Assembly (NCBI GenBank): GCA_964006375.1
Contig: OZ023269.1
Location: 125,468,223 to 125,532,222, forward strand
Source of the DNA: Tillus elongatus
Lineage: Eukaryota > Arthropoda > Insecta > Coleoptera > Cleridae
DNA: 64,000 nt
Direction of reading: 5' to 3'
Shown here: in pieces, positions 1-14,332 of the stretch
Layout: each line of letters starts with the position of its first letter
How positions within the stretch are numbered: the first letter of the stretch is position 1
The notes under the pieces: generated by a model
The model's input: the letters and a program-made list of their open reading frames with translations, nothing else
The model's database searches: none
What the model was told of the DNA's origin: nothing
Made by a program: the position numbers and the translations under genes

Positions 1-53
1 TGTACCAAAATGTAGACAAAAAAGTTATAGGCATTTAAAGAAAAAAAATGGGG

Positions 54-215
54 TAATTATGAAATAACAAACATGAAAAAACCCTTTTTGTAAATTTGAC
101 AAAAACAAAAAACAAATTCAAATACACAATAGTTAGCTTCATATGTCAGTTTGGCCCTTTTCGACTTCAGCCAAATTTACAAAAAGGTTTTTTCATGTTT
201 GTTATTTCATAATTA
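54..215. mobile_element. Small foldback/MITE with ~43-bp inverted repeats
   Basis: The arm at 55-98 (beginning AATTATGAAATAACAAACAT) is repeated in inverted orientation at 172-214 with one or two differences, leaving a ~73-bp unpaired centre. With one more base on each side the termini read TAATTAT and ATAATTA, which would suit a TA target. There is no coding capacity. It lies inside sequence resembling the right arm of the X repeat. A MITE of unknown superfamily is likely; a simple hairpin-forming duplication is the alternative. Confidence 0.7.
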
Positions 216-427
216 GTTATAGTAAAACTGACGTTATATGTAAGTATTTTAAACTTTTATATTTTTCATATGTAAATTGTAAACTTTTTTCTTTCCATGT
301 TGTAGCCTTGAGAATGGAATAAACTTTTCCGACAGCTCGGCATATAATAAAGAGTTTTATTTTGCAACTGACGGCTTTCCCACAATTTTTTTAAGTAAAT
401 AACACTATTACCGTCACGAAAACTTAA

Positions 428-430
<3 letters not shown>

Positions 431-495
<65 letters not shown>
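431..495. repeat. (TA)n microsatellite
   Basis: Uninterrupted TA array, about 32 units. The right flank is an X right arm; the left flank is unassigned sequence rather than an X left arm. Confidence 0.97.
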
Positions 496-498
<3 letters not shown>

Positions 499-775
499 AA
501 TTCAAAAAAATAATAGGCTGATTTTGATAAAATTTGGTGAGTAAATTATTTTTGCAAGTGGCTTGAAAAAATCGGACCAGTTTTTCTGGGAAAATTTTAG
601 GTTTTCTTTTGGAAAAAATTCATATCTTCCGAAATAACAACGCTATGGCAACTAAATCTGGCAAGCTGATCTATGTTGTAAAAACCAAACTCTGCAGCAA
701 AATTTAGGTTTCTAAGTTAACAGAAAAAAAGTTATAGGCACTTATTAAAGCAAAATGTTAATGCCACTAAAAGCC
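496..775 (+). repeat. X-family right-arm fragment
   Basis: Diverged match to the segment that follows the TA core in full X copies (for example 8,615-8,890): ATAATTC-AAAAAATAATAGG, the GCAAGTGGCTTG motif, the TTTTCTGGGAAAATTTTAGG motif and AGTTATAGGCA in the same order. It breaks off near 775, before the distal half of the arm. Confidence 0.75.
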
Positions 776-1099
776 AGAGAAGACGCAATAGCAAAATATT
801 GTATTTACTAAACAAAATCTATTAAATATTAGAGACAACGTTTATATTTTCATAGCGCAAAAAGTTAAGGAAGTACCAAAAAGATTACTTTGAAAATTTT
901 ATAATTTTTCTCCCGATATGAAACGTGACAATTAGTATAAGTATTGTGGTTTATAAATGGTAAATATTGCAGAAAATGTATATTAGAATGTTTTAGATTT
1001 ATGCTACACTTCTCATTTGTTAAAATAGTTGCAAAATCTGCTTCTAAAGATCTTACATATTACAAATAAAAAACTTAAGACCATTATCGGTTATCTACC

Positions 1100-1400
1100 T
1101 TTCATTGCAGAGTGTGATACAAGGATATCAGTAGTGTAATTGTAAAATGCATGGCTGATGAGCGAAGGGACGCCGGTTCAGGTCTCACGCTGACTGAATT
1201 TCTCTTTCAACTTTTTTAAAACTTTTTGTCGTCTTTGATTCAATTTTAACGTTATCTGAACAGATTGTGTAATTGCAATTTATTTTTTGTTGAAAATCAA
1301 AGATAAGGACTTTTAAGATTTTTAATTCAAGTTTAATAGCAGCTGTTGTTGCCCTTAGTTGGTAAAACCGTTCCACAGACGTACAGATTTGTGATATCAG
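1100..1400 (+). repeat. W-like fragment with tRNA-like head
   Basis: 1,120-1,190 looks like a degenerate tRNA head, with a box B-like GCCGGTTCAGGTCTC. Downstream sequence (TTATCTGAACAGATTGTGT ... CAGCTGTTGTTGCCCTTAG ... AAACCGTTCCACAG) matches the part that follows the tRNA-like segment in W copies at 39.3, 32.2 and 33.9 kb. No convincing cloverleaf. It interrupts a Y-type repeat. Confidence 0.5.
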
Positions 1401-1529
1401 AAGAGGTTGTTTTCTTCCCTACAACCGGATTCAATTTTTACAGCATCCACACGCAAAAGAATTTTCTCCGTGAAGCCACAGTAAAAGTATCTAGTTTTGT
1501 ATTTAGATCAGCTTTTGAATATTTTTAAA

Positions 1530-1930
1530 TTTATTTAATTTATTTTTATTAGCCAATTTTCTTGTACAAAATGTTCTTTTAATAGCGAATTTTCTTATAA
1601 ATGAATTTAATGACTTTTCTCTGACGAAACATTTGTTGAGAATTTTTGCATGAAAAATTATTCAATTGATGAAACATTTTTTAAATGAAATTCGTCGAAA
1701 ATAAGGTTTTAATGGATTTTCGTGCAAACAAATGATTTTATTTTCAATTTTAATTACAGATTAGGTATATAATTTGAATTTTATGTATTATTTTATCACA
1801 ATTTTGTGTAGAAAATACTTCGCCAAATTTGATGCTTGCTTTCATTTAAAAAAAAAGACACATTTGCCAATAAAAACATTATAATGAAAATCCACTACCA
1901 TAACGCATTTGGTGCGTCCAGACTTTTTAT
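1530..1930 (+). repeat. Y-family repeat, 3' part
   Basis: Shares body sequence with 41,125-41,350 plus 42,699-42,872 and, inverted, with 63,328-64,000. The end at 1,890-1,925 carries the common GAAAATYCACTACCATAACG terminus and a damaged hairpin (CATTTGGTGCG). Across 1,745-1,765 it provides the uninterrupted version of the site where an X element is inserted at 41.35 kb. Related sequence at 820-1,090 suggests the copy begins further left and is interrupted by the W-like piece. Confidence 0.8.
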
Positions 1931-2576
1931 TACATTTGGCTACTGTAGATATAGTGCACTTTCCAAGTTTCCGGGTTCTGACTGGCAAAGCGATTTCATT
2001 ATTATTATTGTTACTGGTTCATTTATATTTAAATTATTAGTGAATGATATAATTAGATTTTGCTTTAGTAAAATATTACCAAGAGAATATTATTCCGGTT
2101 ATTTAAATTTGATGCCCCAAATTCAGCGGTATCCGTAACTGGTCTTTCCCTGTTCCTGATGTGGTTAGTGAGCGTACTGAAAGATAATGTTCGAGTTTGC
2201 ATCAAAAGCATGATACTTAATAAATCCGGGGCATGCAACCAACTACTGGATACAAAGTACAAAGAACACGCCTGTTCATTCATTTTCTATACTCTTCTTA
2301 TTTTTCACTTATCCTACGAATATACACTATACAGCTACTAGTTTTTTCTGCCAGACTCATCACTTTTCAGCAATGCAGCGAATCGTTCACCTGTTGTATA
2401 AAAAACAACTCTCAGAGAATCATCTCGGTACAGCTATTTATTTCTCGGAGAGAATCTATCGGGGTTGTATATAACAGAGATGATTTTAGTCTAGACTGAC
2501 ATACACTGAGCATACACACATAAAGTAACGCATAAATCCAATAAAATTGAAAGTGACTGTTATAAAAAAAAATTAA
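1931..2576. other. Unassigned AT-rich sequence
   Basis: No ORF with recognisable domains and no match to the repeat families elsewhere in the window. The open stretches are short, overlap on both strands and look like chance. Confidence 0.5.
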
Positions 2577-3090
2577 AAAGTCTGGACTCAGCAAGTGCGT
2601 TATGGAAGTGAATTTTCATAAAAATGTTTTTAATAGCAAATATGTCTCTTTAATGCAAGCAGGCATCAATTTGGCCACCGGTATAACCTATATAGTAAAA
2701 ACAATGTACCATATTTTATCAAAATAACTTGTTTGAAAATGTACAAACATTTTCCGAAAATAAACTTTAAATGTTTCCGAAAAAAACAGTTTCCTAGCCG
2801 ACGAACCTCAAGTTAATAGCAAATTAAGTTATTGAATTTAAAGCATTTAATGAAAATTCGCTACCAAAACGCACTTACTGCGTCTCGATTTTTTTTACAA
2901 ACATGCATCATATCTCGATAAAAAATGCAAAAACACAAAATTACAATAAGGATTGTTAAAAAAAGGTAGGTATCACCAACGACTTATGGGCCAGCTTGTG
3001 ATTGTCAAAATAATTTTATAAGATGCAGCTCAAGACACCCTATAAGTAACGTATACAATTATTTGTCGTATCTTGCACAATAACAATTAT
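2577..3090 (-). repeat. X2 copy, 3' half
   Basis: Begins (right end of the element on the minus strand) with the terminal hairpin in GACTCAGCAAGTGCG and GTGAATTTTCAT. It runs through the ~310-bp module to the internal inverted terminus at ~2,865-2,915 and on to ACCCTATAAGTAACGTATAC. It lacks the TA core and left arm; 3,095-3,300 is unassigned. Confidence 0.85.
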
Positions 3091-3297
3091 ATACCTATAA
3101 ATATACCTAAATATAATTTTGAGTTTCAGTTCCACAATTAGTAATTTTTGGGTCGAAGTGTGCCCTAAATTGGATTCAAAACTGACTACTAAATCCAGAC
3201 ACGTAAAATACCTACTTTGAGGTAATTTATTACGTAATATTAACTCGCAATACGTCTCTGCGGTATAGTAAATTGGAGTTCTTCTTATGAAGTCCAG

Positions 3298-4640
<1,343 letters not shown>

Positions 4641-5654
4641 TAGAATGTTCTATTTAAAAAAAAAGTTATGTTTGCTTTGTCTTGCAAATATGGTATATAC
4701 TGTATAATCACAAATAATTTTGGAACATGTGATTCTCCATAATTTTTGTGATTACATTTTTTTTGGTATTGTTTTTTGTTTTATCGGGAAAAATGAGCTC
4801 TACCTCAGAAATGCGTCACCCTGTATATAGTGTTTTCTGTGTAGGTAGTATTATGTAAATGTTTTATGTAATGTTGTTAAACAGTTTTAATCAATATTAA
4901 TAATAATAACAAATGCATCCACGCAAACGCGGGCGCGCACAGGAGCTTCGATATTGACTGTCATAGAAACTTTTATTATGCCATATTTTGTACATTTTCT
5001 TCTTTTTCCAGTATCACAAAGATTTTATATTGGACAAGTTATAACGAGCTTCACAGACATTGTCATTTAGGTACCATAAAAGCTCACGAAGCTCATACTT
5101 CTCTACTAAGCCTTGTTATAGTCATGCAAATGTTCATTAGGGCGCAGTAACATTAAATTCGTATTCAATTAAATTGCAATAGGGCCATTTTACAAAATAA
5201 AAGGAGTTTTCGCCTTATCATCTAATGAAGCTTGATATTTTCTTGCAGGTATCTAATTAGGCAGGCTCATATTGCACACACAGTCATCTACTTCTGTATT
5301 TATTGAATTTCGAGGTATAAAATACGGAACTGTGACTTTGCTATACAACACACATGAGAGAAATATACATTTATGAAATTTTGTTCCATACTCGTGTATC
5401 TGAACTTGATTTATTAACATGATTACAAGAAAGCTTGGAATTAGTTTATACTCTGGGGAATTTAAATACAGTATGGCAACAATGGAAGTTATCTGTTGCT
5501 CTTTGCTACAAACTAAACAAAAATGAACATGTACGTCTGTTGTATTAGATATAATTACTGGCCACTGTATAGAAATTCCATATGCATCTAATTTTAAATT
5601 TTACCGCATTCCCTTGGGGGCGGATTTAACCAACAGAACACAGAACAGAATGTG
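4641..5654. other. Unassigned sequence, with a GCGTCACCCTGTA motif
   Basis: Mostly unique AT-rich DNA. The motif ATGCGTCACCCTGTATATAG near 4,813 is the inverse of the ACAGGGTGACGCATTT segment in X2 copies (12.07, 33.40, 39.96 kb) and looks like one end of a mariner-type terminal repeat. No partner end was found here. Confidence 0.5.
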
Positions 5655-6476
5655 TCACACCGATAACTCAAAAATAAAGGGCTGAATTTGATCAAATCTC
5701 GTTTATATCTTCCTTTTGCAAGTGGCTTGGATAAGTTCGTTAGCCAGAAAAATCAGCCCAGGTTTTCCCGGAAAATTTTTGTTTTCCTTAGAAAAATATT
5801 TATATCTCCTACAATAACAAAGTAAGGGCAACCAAATTTGGTACACTGGTTTCAGCCATAAAGAGTATCCTACGTACCGAAATTCAGATCTATATGTTAA
5901 AAGAAAAAAAGTAAGAGGTAAATTAATTTTAAATTAATTAAATCTGATGAAACAATGTTAAGACGTCAAAATTGATAATTATGGTAGGACTACGAAAGTG
6001 AACGAAAAATACGACACGAAATGACTAACAAGCTCCTAGATCTGTGTTTAAATCGATATTTTTCTTCATTTCGTTAAAATATCAGCACAAACTCCCTTGT
6101 AAATAAAAATTGTTTGGTGTAAATAGAAAATACGTTAGACAATTAACATACTACCGGATATACCTGCTAGTCTGTCATCTCGACCGTGGACGAGTCGGCT
6201 AAGCCCTATACATGCGATAGTCGAGTCCTATATGACGAGTTATAATCCTAGTTAGTGACTTAACTTTATATCAATTTTTTTAAATTTTTATTTCACGTCA
6301 CCGTTATCTGATCAGATTGTTGTTATTCTGATGAATTTGTTAGCGAGTTTTTGTATAAAAAATAATTTAATAAAGAGGGGATGAAAACTTTTAAGACTTA
6401 ATTCATTTTGAATAGCATATCTGGTTGTTTGTTCTTGCCCTAAATTATTGAAACCGTTCCATATTTAAAAAATTTC
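5655..6476 (+). repeat. W-family repeat without TA core
   Basis: Starts GTGTCACACCGATAACTC, as right arms do, but no TA array precedes it. It follows the X right arm to ~5,920, then switches to the W body with a tRNA-like segment (6,178-6,255) and ends at AAACCGTTCCATATTTAA, next to the inverted X copy at 6,477. Confidence 0.8.
6178..6255 (+). repeat. tRNA-like segment of W repeat
   Basis: CGTGGACGAGTCGGCTAAGC resembles the D-arm and box A of a Leu/Ser-type tRNA, and GAGTTATAATCC sits where box B (GGTTCRANNCC) would be. Box B is degenerate and no acceptor stem closes, so this is a tRNA-derived relic inside a repeat and not a tRNA gene. Confidence 0.45.
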
Positions 6477-7511
6477 GGGACGCAGCAAGTGCGTTATGGT
6501 AGTGAATTTTCATTAAAATGTTTTTAATAGCAAATATGTTTTTTAAGAAAGCAGGCATCAAATTTGGTTACCAGTATACTCCATATAGTAGAAACAATGT
6601 GCCATGTTTCATCAAAATAACATTATTGTTTGAAAATGTACGAAAGTTTCCGAAAGTAAACTTAAATTGTTCCAGAGAAAACTGATTTTCTGGTCAACCT
6701 TATAGGTTAATAGCAAATTGAGCATTTAATGAAAATTCGCTACCATAACGCACTTGCTGCGTCCCGAATTTCTTTTCTTACAAAGATGTATTATATTTCG
6801 ATGGAAAATGCAAAAATGCAATAACACAGGACGTGTTCGATTAAAAAAAAAAGAAAATTTGAATCACGAACGACTTATGGGCCACCTGTAATTGTAGAAA
6901 TATTTTTTAAGATGTAGCTCAAGACACACTATAATTAATGTATACAATTTTTTTTCGTAACTTGCATATTAACGTATATATTGAGGTTTAATGATTTTTT
7001 ACGAAAATTCGACAAAAATAATATACCATTAAACGATAAACTCTATAGCCAACACTACTGCCAAAGCATCAGAGAAAGGGTCTATTTGAAATGAATTTTC
7101 TGGGAATATTTTAGTAAAATGAAGGACAATGACGATTGAAACTAAGAGTTCAGGCTTTGTAAAACATTCTTCTTGAGACATTTTCTTTCCATGGCACAGT
7201 TTCAGGTTCATTGCCTAAATATTACCAATTCTGACGTTTTAAATCGCGACTTTGACGTTTTTAGGAAAACCCAAATTTATTTTTCTTTAAATGCCTGTAG
7301 CTTTTTTATCCTTTAACCTACAGTGCTAAATTTTGGTTGCCCTTACTTTGTTAATTCCGGAGATATAATTTTGTTTCGAATGAAAACTCAAAATATTTCC
7401 GGAAAACCTCGTCCGATTTTCCTGACTAACGAACTTGTCCAAGCCATTTACACAAGGAAGGTTCCTGCCAAATTTTATCAAAATCGGCCTATTATTTTTT
7501 GAGTTATCGGT

Positions 7512-7598
<87 letters not shown>

Positions 7599-7727
7599 AT
7601 ATAAAAATTGAAACTGACCCCGAATTTGGGTTCTAGGGGTCCTAGTTCGCTCTCATTTGCAAAAAATTTTTTCAAAATTCAAAAGCCGGGATCTCGCCAT
7701 TAGTGAATTTTTTTACGAAAATTCACT
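6477..7727 (-). repeat. X element, near full length
   Basis: On the minus strand it runs from TTAGTGAATTTTCG (7,727) through the left arm (to ~7,596), TA core (7,595-7,515) and right arm to the terminal hairpin (GGGACGCAGCAAGTGCG, ~6,477-6,495). The 12-bp subterminal pair TAGTGAATTTTC / GAAAATTCACTA is present. An internal inverted copy of the terminus lies at ~6,735-6,770. Nothing in it appears to encode protein. Confidence 0.9.
7515..7595. repeat. (TA)n core of X element
   Basis: About 40 TA units; right arm on the left side, left arm on the right side. Confidence 0.97.
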
Positions 7728-7764
7728 AATACAGTCGTAGACATTTCCCGTGGCTTAACAAGTG

Positions 7765-7871
7765 CTTGTTTTGGTGAAGTTTTGAAAAAAAACACTACTG
7801 AGGAGAATTTAGAAAAGATCTCTTCAAATGAGCGCGATCTAGCCCCCTAGAACCCATATCCGAGGTCAGTT

Positions 7872-7930
<59 letters not shown>

Positions 7931-8015
7931 TGCAACTGACCCTGGATATGGGTTCTAGGGGGCTAGTTTACGGTCATTTGAAAACATATTTTTTTAAAGA
8001 AAATTCACTAAAACA
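7765..8015. repeat. Palindrome: left arm - (TA)n - inverted left arm
   Basis: Both sides of the TA array at 7,879-7,927 are X left arms in opposite orientation (CTAGAACCCATATCCGAGGTC on the left, the inverse of CCTGGATATGGGTTCTAGGG on the right), so no right arm is present. The whole unit is a ~250-bp imperfect palindrome centred on TA. Confidence 0.85.
7879..7927. repeat. (TA)n at palindrome centre
   Basis: About 24 TA units, the shortest core in the window, flanked by two inverted left arms. Confidence 0.97.
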
Positions 8016-8390
8016 TAAATTAAATATAAAAACAAAGAACGTACAGAATATCCTGTTGAATCGGAAGGCATATTTGATCTTCAACTTCTCAAGAAGCGAG
8101 TAAGCATCCATCTTGTGGTACCACAATTAAGTGCATGATGTCTTAGAGAAACACAGGCTTTGACATTTATAAAAATTTTATAAAAAATCGACACGTTTAA
8201 AAAATGTTGTAAATCAGGTTCTCCAGTCAAGCTAGGAAGCAGTGGTGATTTTAAAGAACTTTCTGGGCATTACACGTAGAAAATCTGACAAAGCTGTAAA
8301 TTTTTAAAACAAGAATTATGTCCAAAACAGCTAGATATTTTCTTTGTAACTCGCGAGACAAAAATTATGAGCCTTTTTAGAAATAGCAGA

Positions 8391-8519
8391 TTTTAGTGAA
8401 TTTTCTTAAGAAAAATTCACTAATGAGGAGATCCCGACTTTTGAATTTTGAAAAAATTTCTTCAACGCTATTTAGGACCCCTGGAACCCAAATCCGAGGT
8501 CGGTTTCACACTTTATATG

Positions 8520-8616
<97 letters not shown>

Positions 8617-9749
8617 GTGTCACACCTATAACTTAAAAAATAATAGACCAATTGTGATAAAACTTGGTGAGTACCTTCCTTTCGCAAGTGGATTGGATAA
8701 TTTCGTTAGCCAGGAAAATCCGCCGAGGTTTTCCCGGAAAATTTTGTGTTTTCTTTCGAAAAAAATTGAAAAAAAATTATATCTTCAAAATTAACAAAGT
8801 AAGGGCAACCAAATTTCATAGGTGAGTTTATATCATTATAGGAAAGTTACGTACTAAAATTCAGCTCCGAGGTTAAAGGACAAAAAAGTTACAGGCATTC
8901 AAAGAAAAATAAATGTGGGTTTTCCTCAAAACGTCGAAATCGCGATTTTAAACGTCAAGATTGGTAATATTTAGGCAATGAACCTGAGACTAATATGAGA
9001 TTTGGAAGGAAAATGTCTTAAGAAGAATGTTTTACAAAGCCTGAAGTCTTAGTTTCAATCGTCATTGTCCTTTATTTTACTAAAATATTCCCAGAAAATT
9101 CATTTCAAATAGACCCTTTCTGTGATGATTTAGCAGTAGTGTTGGCTATAGAGTTTATCGGTTAATGGTATATCATTTTTGTCGAATTTTCGTAAAAAAA
9201 ATTTAAAGTTCAATATATCCGTTATTAGGCATGATACAAAAAAATTGTATACATTAATTATAGGGTGTCTTGAGCTACATCTTAAAAAATATTTCCACAA
9301 TTACAGGCTGGCCCATAAATCGTTGGTGATTTAAATTTTCTTTTTTAAAATTTAATCGAACACGCCCTATGTTATTGCATTTTTGCATTTTCCATCAAAA
9401 TATAATACATCTTTGTAAGAAAAGAAATTCGGGACGCAGCAAGTGCGTTATGGTAGCGAATTTTCATTAAATGCCTCAAATTTGAATAGCTCAATTTGCT
9501 ATTAACCTATAAGGTTGACCAGGAAACCAGTTTTTTTCGGGAACAATTTAAGTTTTCTTTGGGAAATTTGTGTACATTTTCAAACAATTAAGTTGTTTTG
9601 ATGAAACATGGCACATTGTTTTTTACTATATAGGTTATACTGGTAACTACATTTGATGCCTGCTTTCTTAAAAAAAAACACACATATTTGCTATTTAAAA
9701 ACATTTTAATGAAAATTCACTGCCATAACGCACTTGCTGCATCCAGAGG
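8391..9749 (+). repeat. X element, full length
   Basis: Clearest plus-strand copy. TTTTAGTGAATTTTC is at 8,391, left arm to 8,515, TA core 8,521-8,613, then the right arm with CACACCTATAACTTAAAAAA, AAAACGTCGAAATCGCGATT and GACCCTTTCTGTGATG. The internal inverted terminus is at 9,431-9,470 and the end is ...CACTTGCTGCATCCAGAG, followed by a T-run. Length 1.36 kb, no coding capacity. Subterminal inverted repeats, microsatellite core and 3' hairpin fit a non-autonomous Helentron (HINE); the class assignment is inference. Confidence 0.88.
8521..8613. repeat. (TA)n core of X element
   Basis: About 46 TA units. Confidence 0.97.
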
Positions 9750-10692
<943 letters not shown>

Positions 10693-11440
10693 CACACCGA
10701 TAACTCAAAATACCTTCCTTTTGCAAGTGGCTTGGACAAGTTCGTTAGTCGGAAAAATCGACCCAGGTTTTCCCGGAAAATTTTGTGTTTTCTTTCGAAA
10801 AAAATTATATCTCCGGAAACAGCACAGTAAGGGCGACCAAATTTGGTACGCTGGTTTCTGTCATAAAGTGTATTCTGTGTACCATAATTCAGATCGCCAT
10901 CTTAAAAGACAAAAAAGTTAGAGGTAAATTAATTTTTAATTATTTAAATGTGATTCAAGAAATGACTAACAAGCTCCTAGATATGTGTCTTAAGTCGTTA
11001 TTTTCCTTGATTTCGTTAAAATATGAGCAAAAAATTCATTGTAAATCAAAATGGTTTTGTGTGAATTGTAGAAGCTGAACAATTAACATCTATTATGGGA
11101 TATACCTGCTAGTAAATACATGTCGAGCGTAGCTCAGTGGTCTAATTCCCTGTACATCGTATAATCGACTCCTACATGACGAGTTCTAACCCCAGCTAGT
11201 GACTTTACTTTTGAACAATTTTTTTAGTCTCATTTCACTGTTGAGTTATATAATCAGATTGCTGTTATTACGCTGAATTTTTAGCGAGTTTTTGTATAAA
11301 AAATAATTTGATAAAGAGGAGATGAAAGCTTAAGACTTAATTTTTGAATAGCATATCTGGTTGTTTGTTCTTACCCTAACTTAGTGAAACCTTTCCATAT
11401 TTAATACAGTAGTAGACTTATCCCGTGGTTTCATAAGTGC
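10693..11440 (+). repeat. W-family repeat
   Basis: Right arm start CACACCGATAACTCAAAATA, then the W body (AGAGGTAAATTAATTTTTAA ... CTAACAAGCTCCTAGATATG), tRNA-like segment and the TTGCTGTTATTACGCTGAAT tail. It ends at ...AAGTGCTTGTTTT, where the left arm of the next element begins. Confidence 0.85.
11121..11197 (+). repeat. tRNA-like segment of W repeat
   Basis: CGTAGCTCAGTGGTCTAATT is a good match to tRNA box A (TRGCNNAGYNGG), and GAGTTCTAACCCC is a weak box B ~50 nt downstream. The arms do not fold into a complete cloverleaf. Confidence 0.5.
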
Positions 11441-11564
11441 TTGTTTTTGTGAATTTTCTTTAAAAAAAATTACTAACGAGGAGATCCCGACTTTTAAATT
11501 AAGAAAAATTTCTTCAAATGAGCGCGAACTAGGCCTCCTAGAACCCATATCCAGGGTCAGTGTC

Positions 11565-11646
<82 letters not shown>

Positions 11647-12625
11647 AGTGACAATTTACCAAAATTTAGGTCTGTAAGTTTAAAGACAAAAAAGTTAAAG
11701 GCATTTAAAGAAGGAAAAATTGGGGTTTTCCTCAAAACGTAAACAGCCGCAATTTGAAACGTCAAAATTGGCAACATTTAGGCAAAGAACCTTAAAGAAA
11801 TACGGATTGTGTAAAGAGTTTTCAGCAAACCCTTAAGTTTCAGCTTCAACCATCATTGCCCTTCATTTTACTAAAATATTTCCAGAAAACTCGTTTCAAG
11901 TAGACCCTTTCTCTGATGCTTTGGCAGTAGTTTTAGTTAAGTTTATGGTTTAATGGTCTATAATTTTTAGCTAATTTTTGTAGAAAAAATTCCTAAATGA
12001 GGAAATTTCTTCAAATGAGCGCAAACTAGGCCCCCTAGAATCCATATCCGGGTTTACTTTCTGTTTACATATATACAGGGTGACGCATTTCTACGGTAAA
12101 GCCCAATATAATTGTTATTACGCAAGATACGAGAAAAAATTGTATGCATTACCTATAGGGTGTCTTGAGCTGCATCTTATAAAATTATGTTGACAATCAC
12201 AGGATGGCCCATAAGTCGTTGGTGATACCTACAATTATTTTTTTTTGAACATTTCTTATTGCATTTGTCCATTTTTCATCGAAATATGATGCATGTTTGT
12301 AAAAAAAATCGAAACGCAGTAAGTGCATTTTGTTAGCGAATTTTCATTAAACGCTTCAAAATTCAATAACGCAATTTGCTATTAACCTAAGGTTCGTCAG
12401 CTAGGAAACGAGATTCCTCGGAAGCGTTTTAAGTTTAATGTCAGAAAATTTTTGTACATTTTCAAACAAATTATTTTTATATAATATGGTACATTGTACC
12501 TACTATATAAGTGATACCAGTGACCAAATTGATGCCTTCTTGCATTAAAGAGACATATTTGCCATTAAATTTTTTTAAATGAAAATTCACTTCCATAACG
12601 TAGTTGCTGCGTCCAGACCTTTTAT
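11441..12625 (+). repeat. X2 element
   Basis: Left arm 11,447-11,567, TA core, then an X2 body (TACCAAAATTTAGGTCTG ... a second left-arm-like stretch at 11,970-12,060 ... TACAGGGTGACGCATTTC at ~12,073). It continues through the 3' module to GCGTAGTTGCTGCGTCCAGAC-like sequence at ~12,600-12,622. It contains two left-arm-derived stretches, so X2 is itself a composite. Confidence 0.85.
11568..11643. repeat. (TA)n core of X2 element
   Basis: About 38 TA units. Confidence 0.97.
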
Positions 12626-12639
12626 ATTTAATTTGCGTT

Positions 12640-14330
12640 TTTCGTAGTACCTTAATCAACTAATTTTATTTCTATTTATTAACAAAAATAGCCATATTGT
12701 ATTTTAGTTTTGAAGGATTTACCGATCCATATTTTATCTTTGTTTGGAGGATTTTTTTGTCTACCAACGCATTAAAATCCTCTATTAAAATTGTTTGACA
12801 TTGTTTCCTTACTTTGTTACACATTTATATTATATTAAAATACATATCCTTCATTTCCTTATCGCTTTATGATAACGGAAAGCACACTTTTATTATCGTG
12901 GTATTCTAAAGCATTGCTGCAATTGCCACTACAACTATTCTATCGTAAACATGGCATGTTTTATTCGTTTTATCGATTGATTTGTTTCGTAATAAAGTTG
13001 CGACCTCAATCTTTTCTAAACCTACTCTTCCATATTATATTATTATCACCCGTGAAGTCTCCACTTTTCGCCACCCTCATCCGACATGCCAAGTATATCC
13101 ACATACATATTTTTCATTATGTTTTTTGCTTCTTCCAGTTATCCTGTCCTTAAAGCTTCTAATATATCATATCTTTACATTAAATGTGTTATTGATTTCT
13201 TTCTTTATATATCCTATATTAATTGTTTTATCTGTCCTTGTAGGAGATGGGTTGAGGACTAAGTTTCGCATGATAAGATAACGTTGTGAGATGCCTCTGG
13301 TCCAAGTCTTCCCCTATCGGATGTTGATTTCTGAAGCTCACGACTCGTAACAAAGTTTCGCTGGGCTTTGTATACCATGGTTGCTGATTTGGAAATTTAA
13401 AAACGCACATACATCTTTTGTTACAAATCGGATTTACTAAGCGGTAACAGCAGAAATAAGTGATTCGTTATAATTATCAAATTTTGCATGATAATAATTA
13501 AAGTTGCAGCCTGGTTAATTTGTGTTCATTGTGTATGGTTAAATATGGTTTTGTTTCCTGCTTTTTTTAACGCAACTCCAGTAATTGAGATGACTAATGA
13601 TTGTTCCTGTGTATTTACAAATGCATTGAGTATATGTGTGTGGTCCCAATTAATAAGAACAAGTTAACTCTTTATTTTTTCAATATGTCATTCACAGCAG
13701 ACGTATATGAGAAAGAATTTCATTAAGATAATTGTTTACATCGAATGACATTTGTTGCTTTATAAGCGTTGCTGCCACATTTCTCGTATCATAACTGATA
13801 GCACAGGTCCAATCCGGGTTGATGGTCAACAAATTAGAGACAAGCTGAAATTTGGTACAGTACTTTATTTTGAAGTGCAAACATACCCTCCTAAAACCCT
13901 AGCGGTAAAATGTTGAGCCCGTCCGCCTAAAATAGCCCCCCAAAAAGGGTAAAATTAGTCTTTTTTTCTTTTTTCTTTATATCTTGAAAATAAAGCGTTA
14001 TAGGAAAAAATGACAAGAGGGAAAAGTTGAAGAGCTAAATTTTTTTAGCGAAAATGCTCACTTCAATTTTTTTAAAGTTAGAAGTGGCGAAGCTGTGAAT
14101 TTTTCAATTGGGAGTATTTTTCTGAATATTCGGAATAGGTGCTAAATAATATATTTTTGGCTAGATTACTTCAATCAAATACATATAAATTAATTTTAAG
14201 GTAACATGTAATAATAGCGTGCAGTTCTATGGGTTTTTTGGGGTGTAAATGTCTGGGGATAATCTGTAGTGGATAAATAAACCAAAATACTTTATTACTA
14301 GAAGTCTAATTAAAGAAAAGTGAACTTATC
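12640..14330. other. Unassigned AT-rich sequence
   Basis: No repeat-family match was recognised and no ORF has identifiable domains. Long T-rich tracts around 13,000-13,240 give low-complexity open frames on the plus strand with no sign of selection. Confidence 0.5.
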
Positions 14331-14332
14331 TA

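Noticed and set aside
12869..13281. Overlapping 94- and 99-codon hydrophobic open frames
   Set aside because: T-rich low-complexity sequence yields Phe/Leu/Ile-rich translations in two frames at once; no start context, domain or conservation signal.
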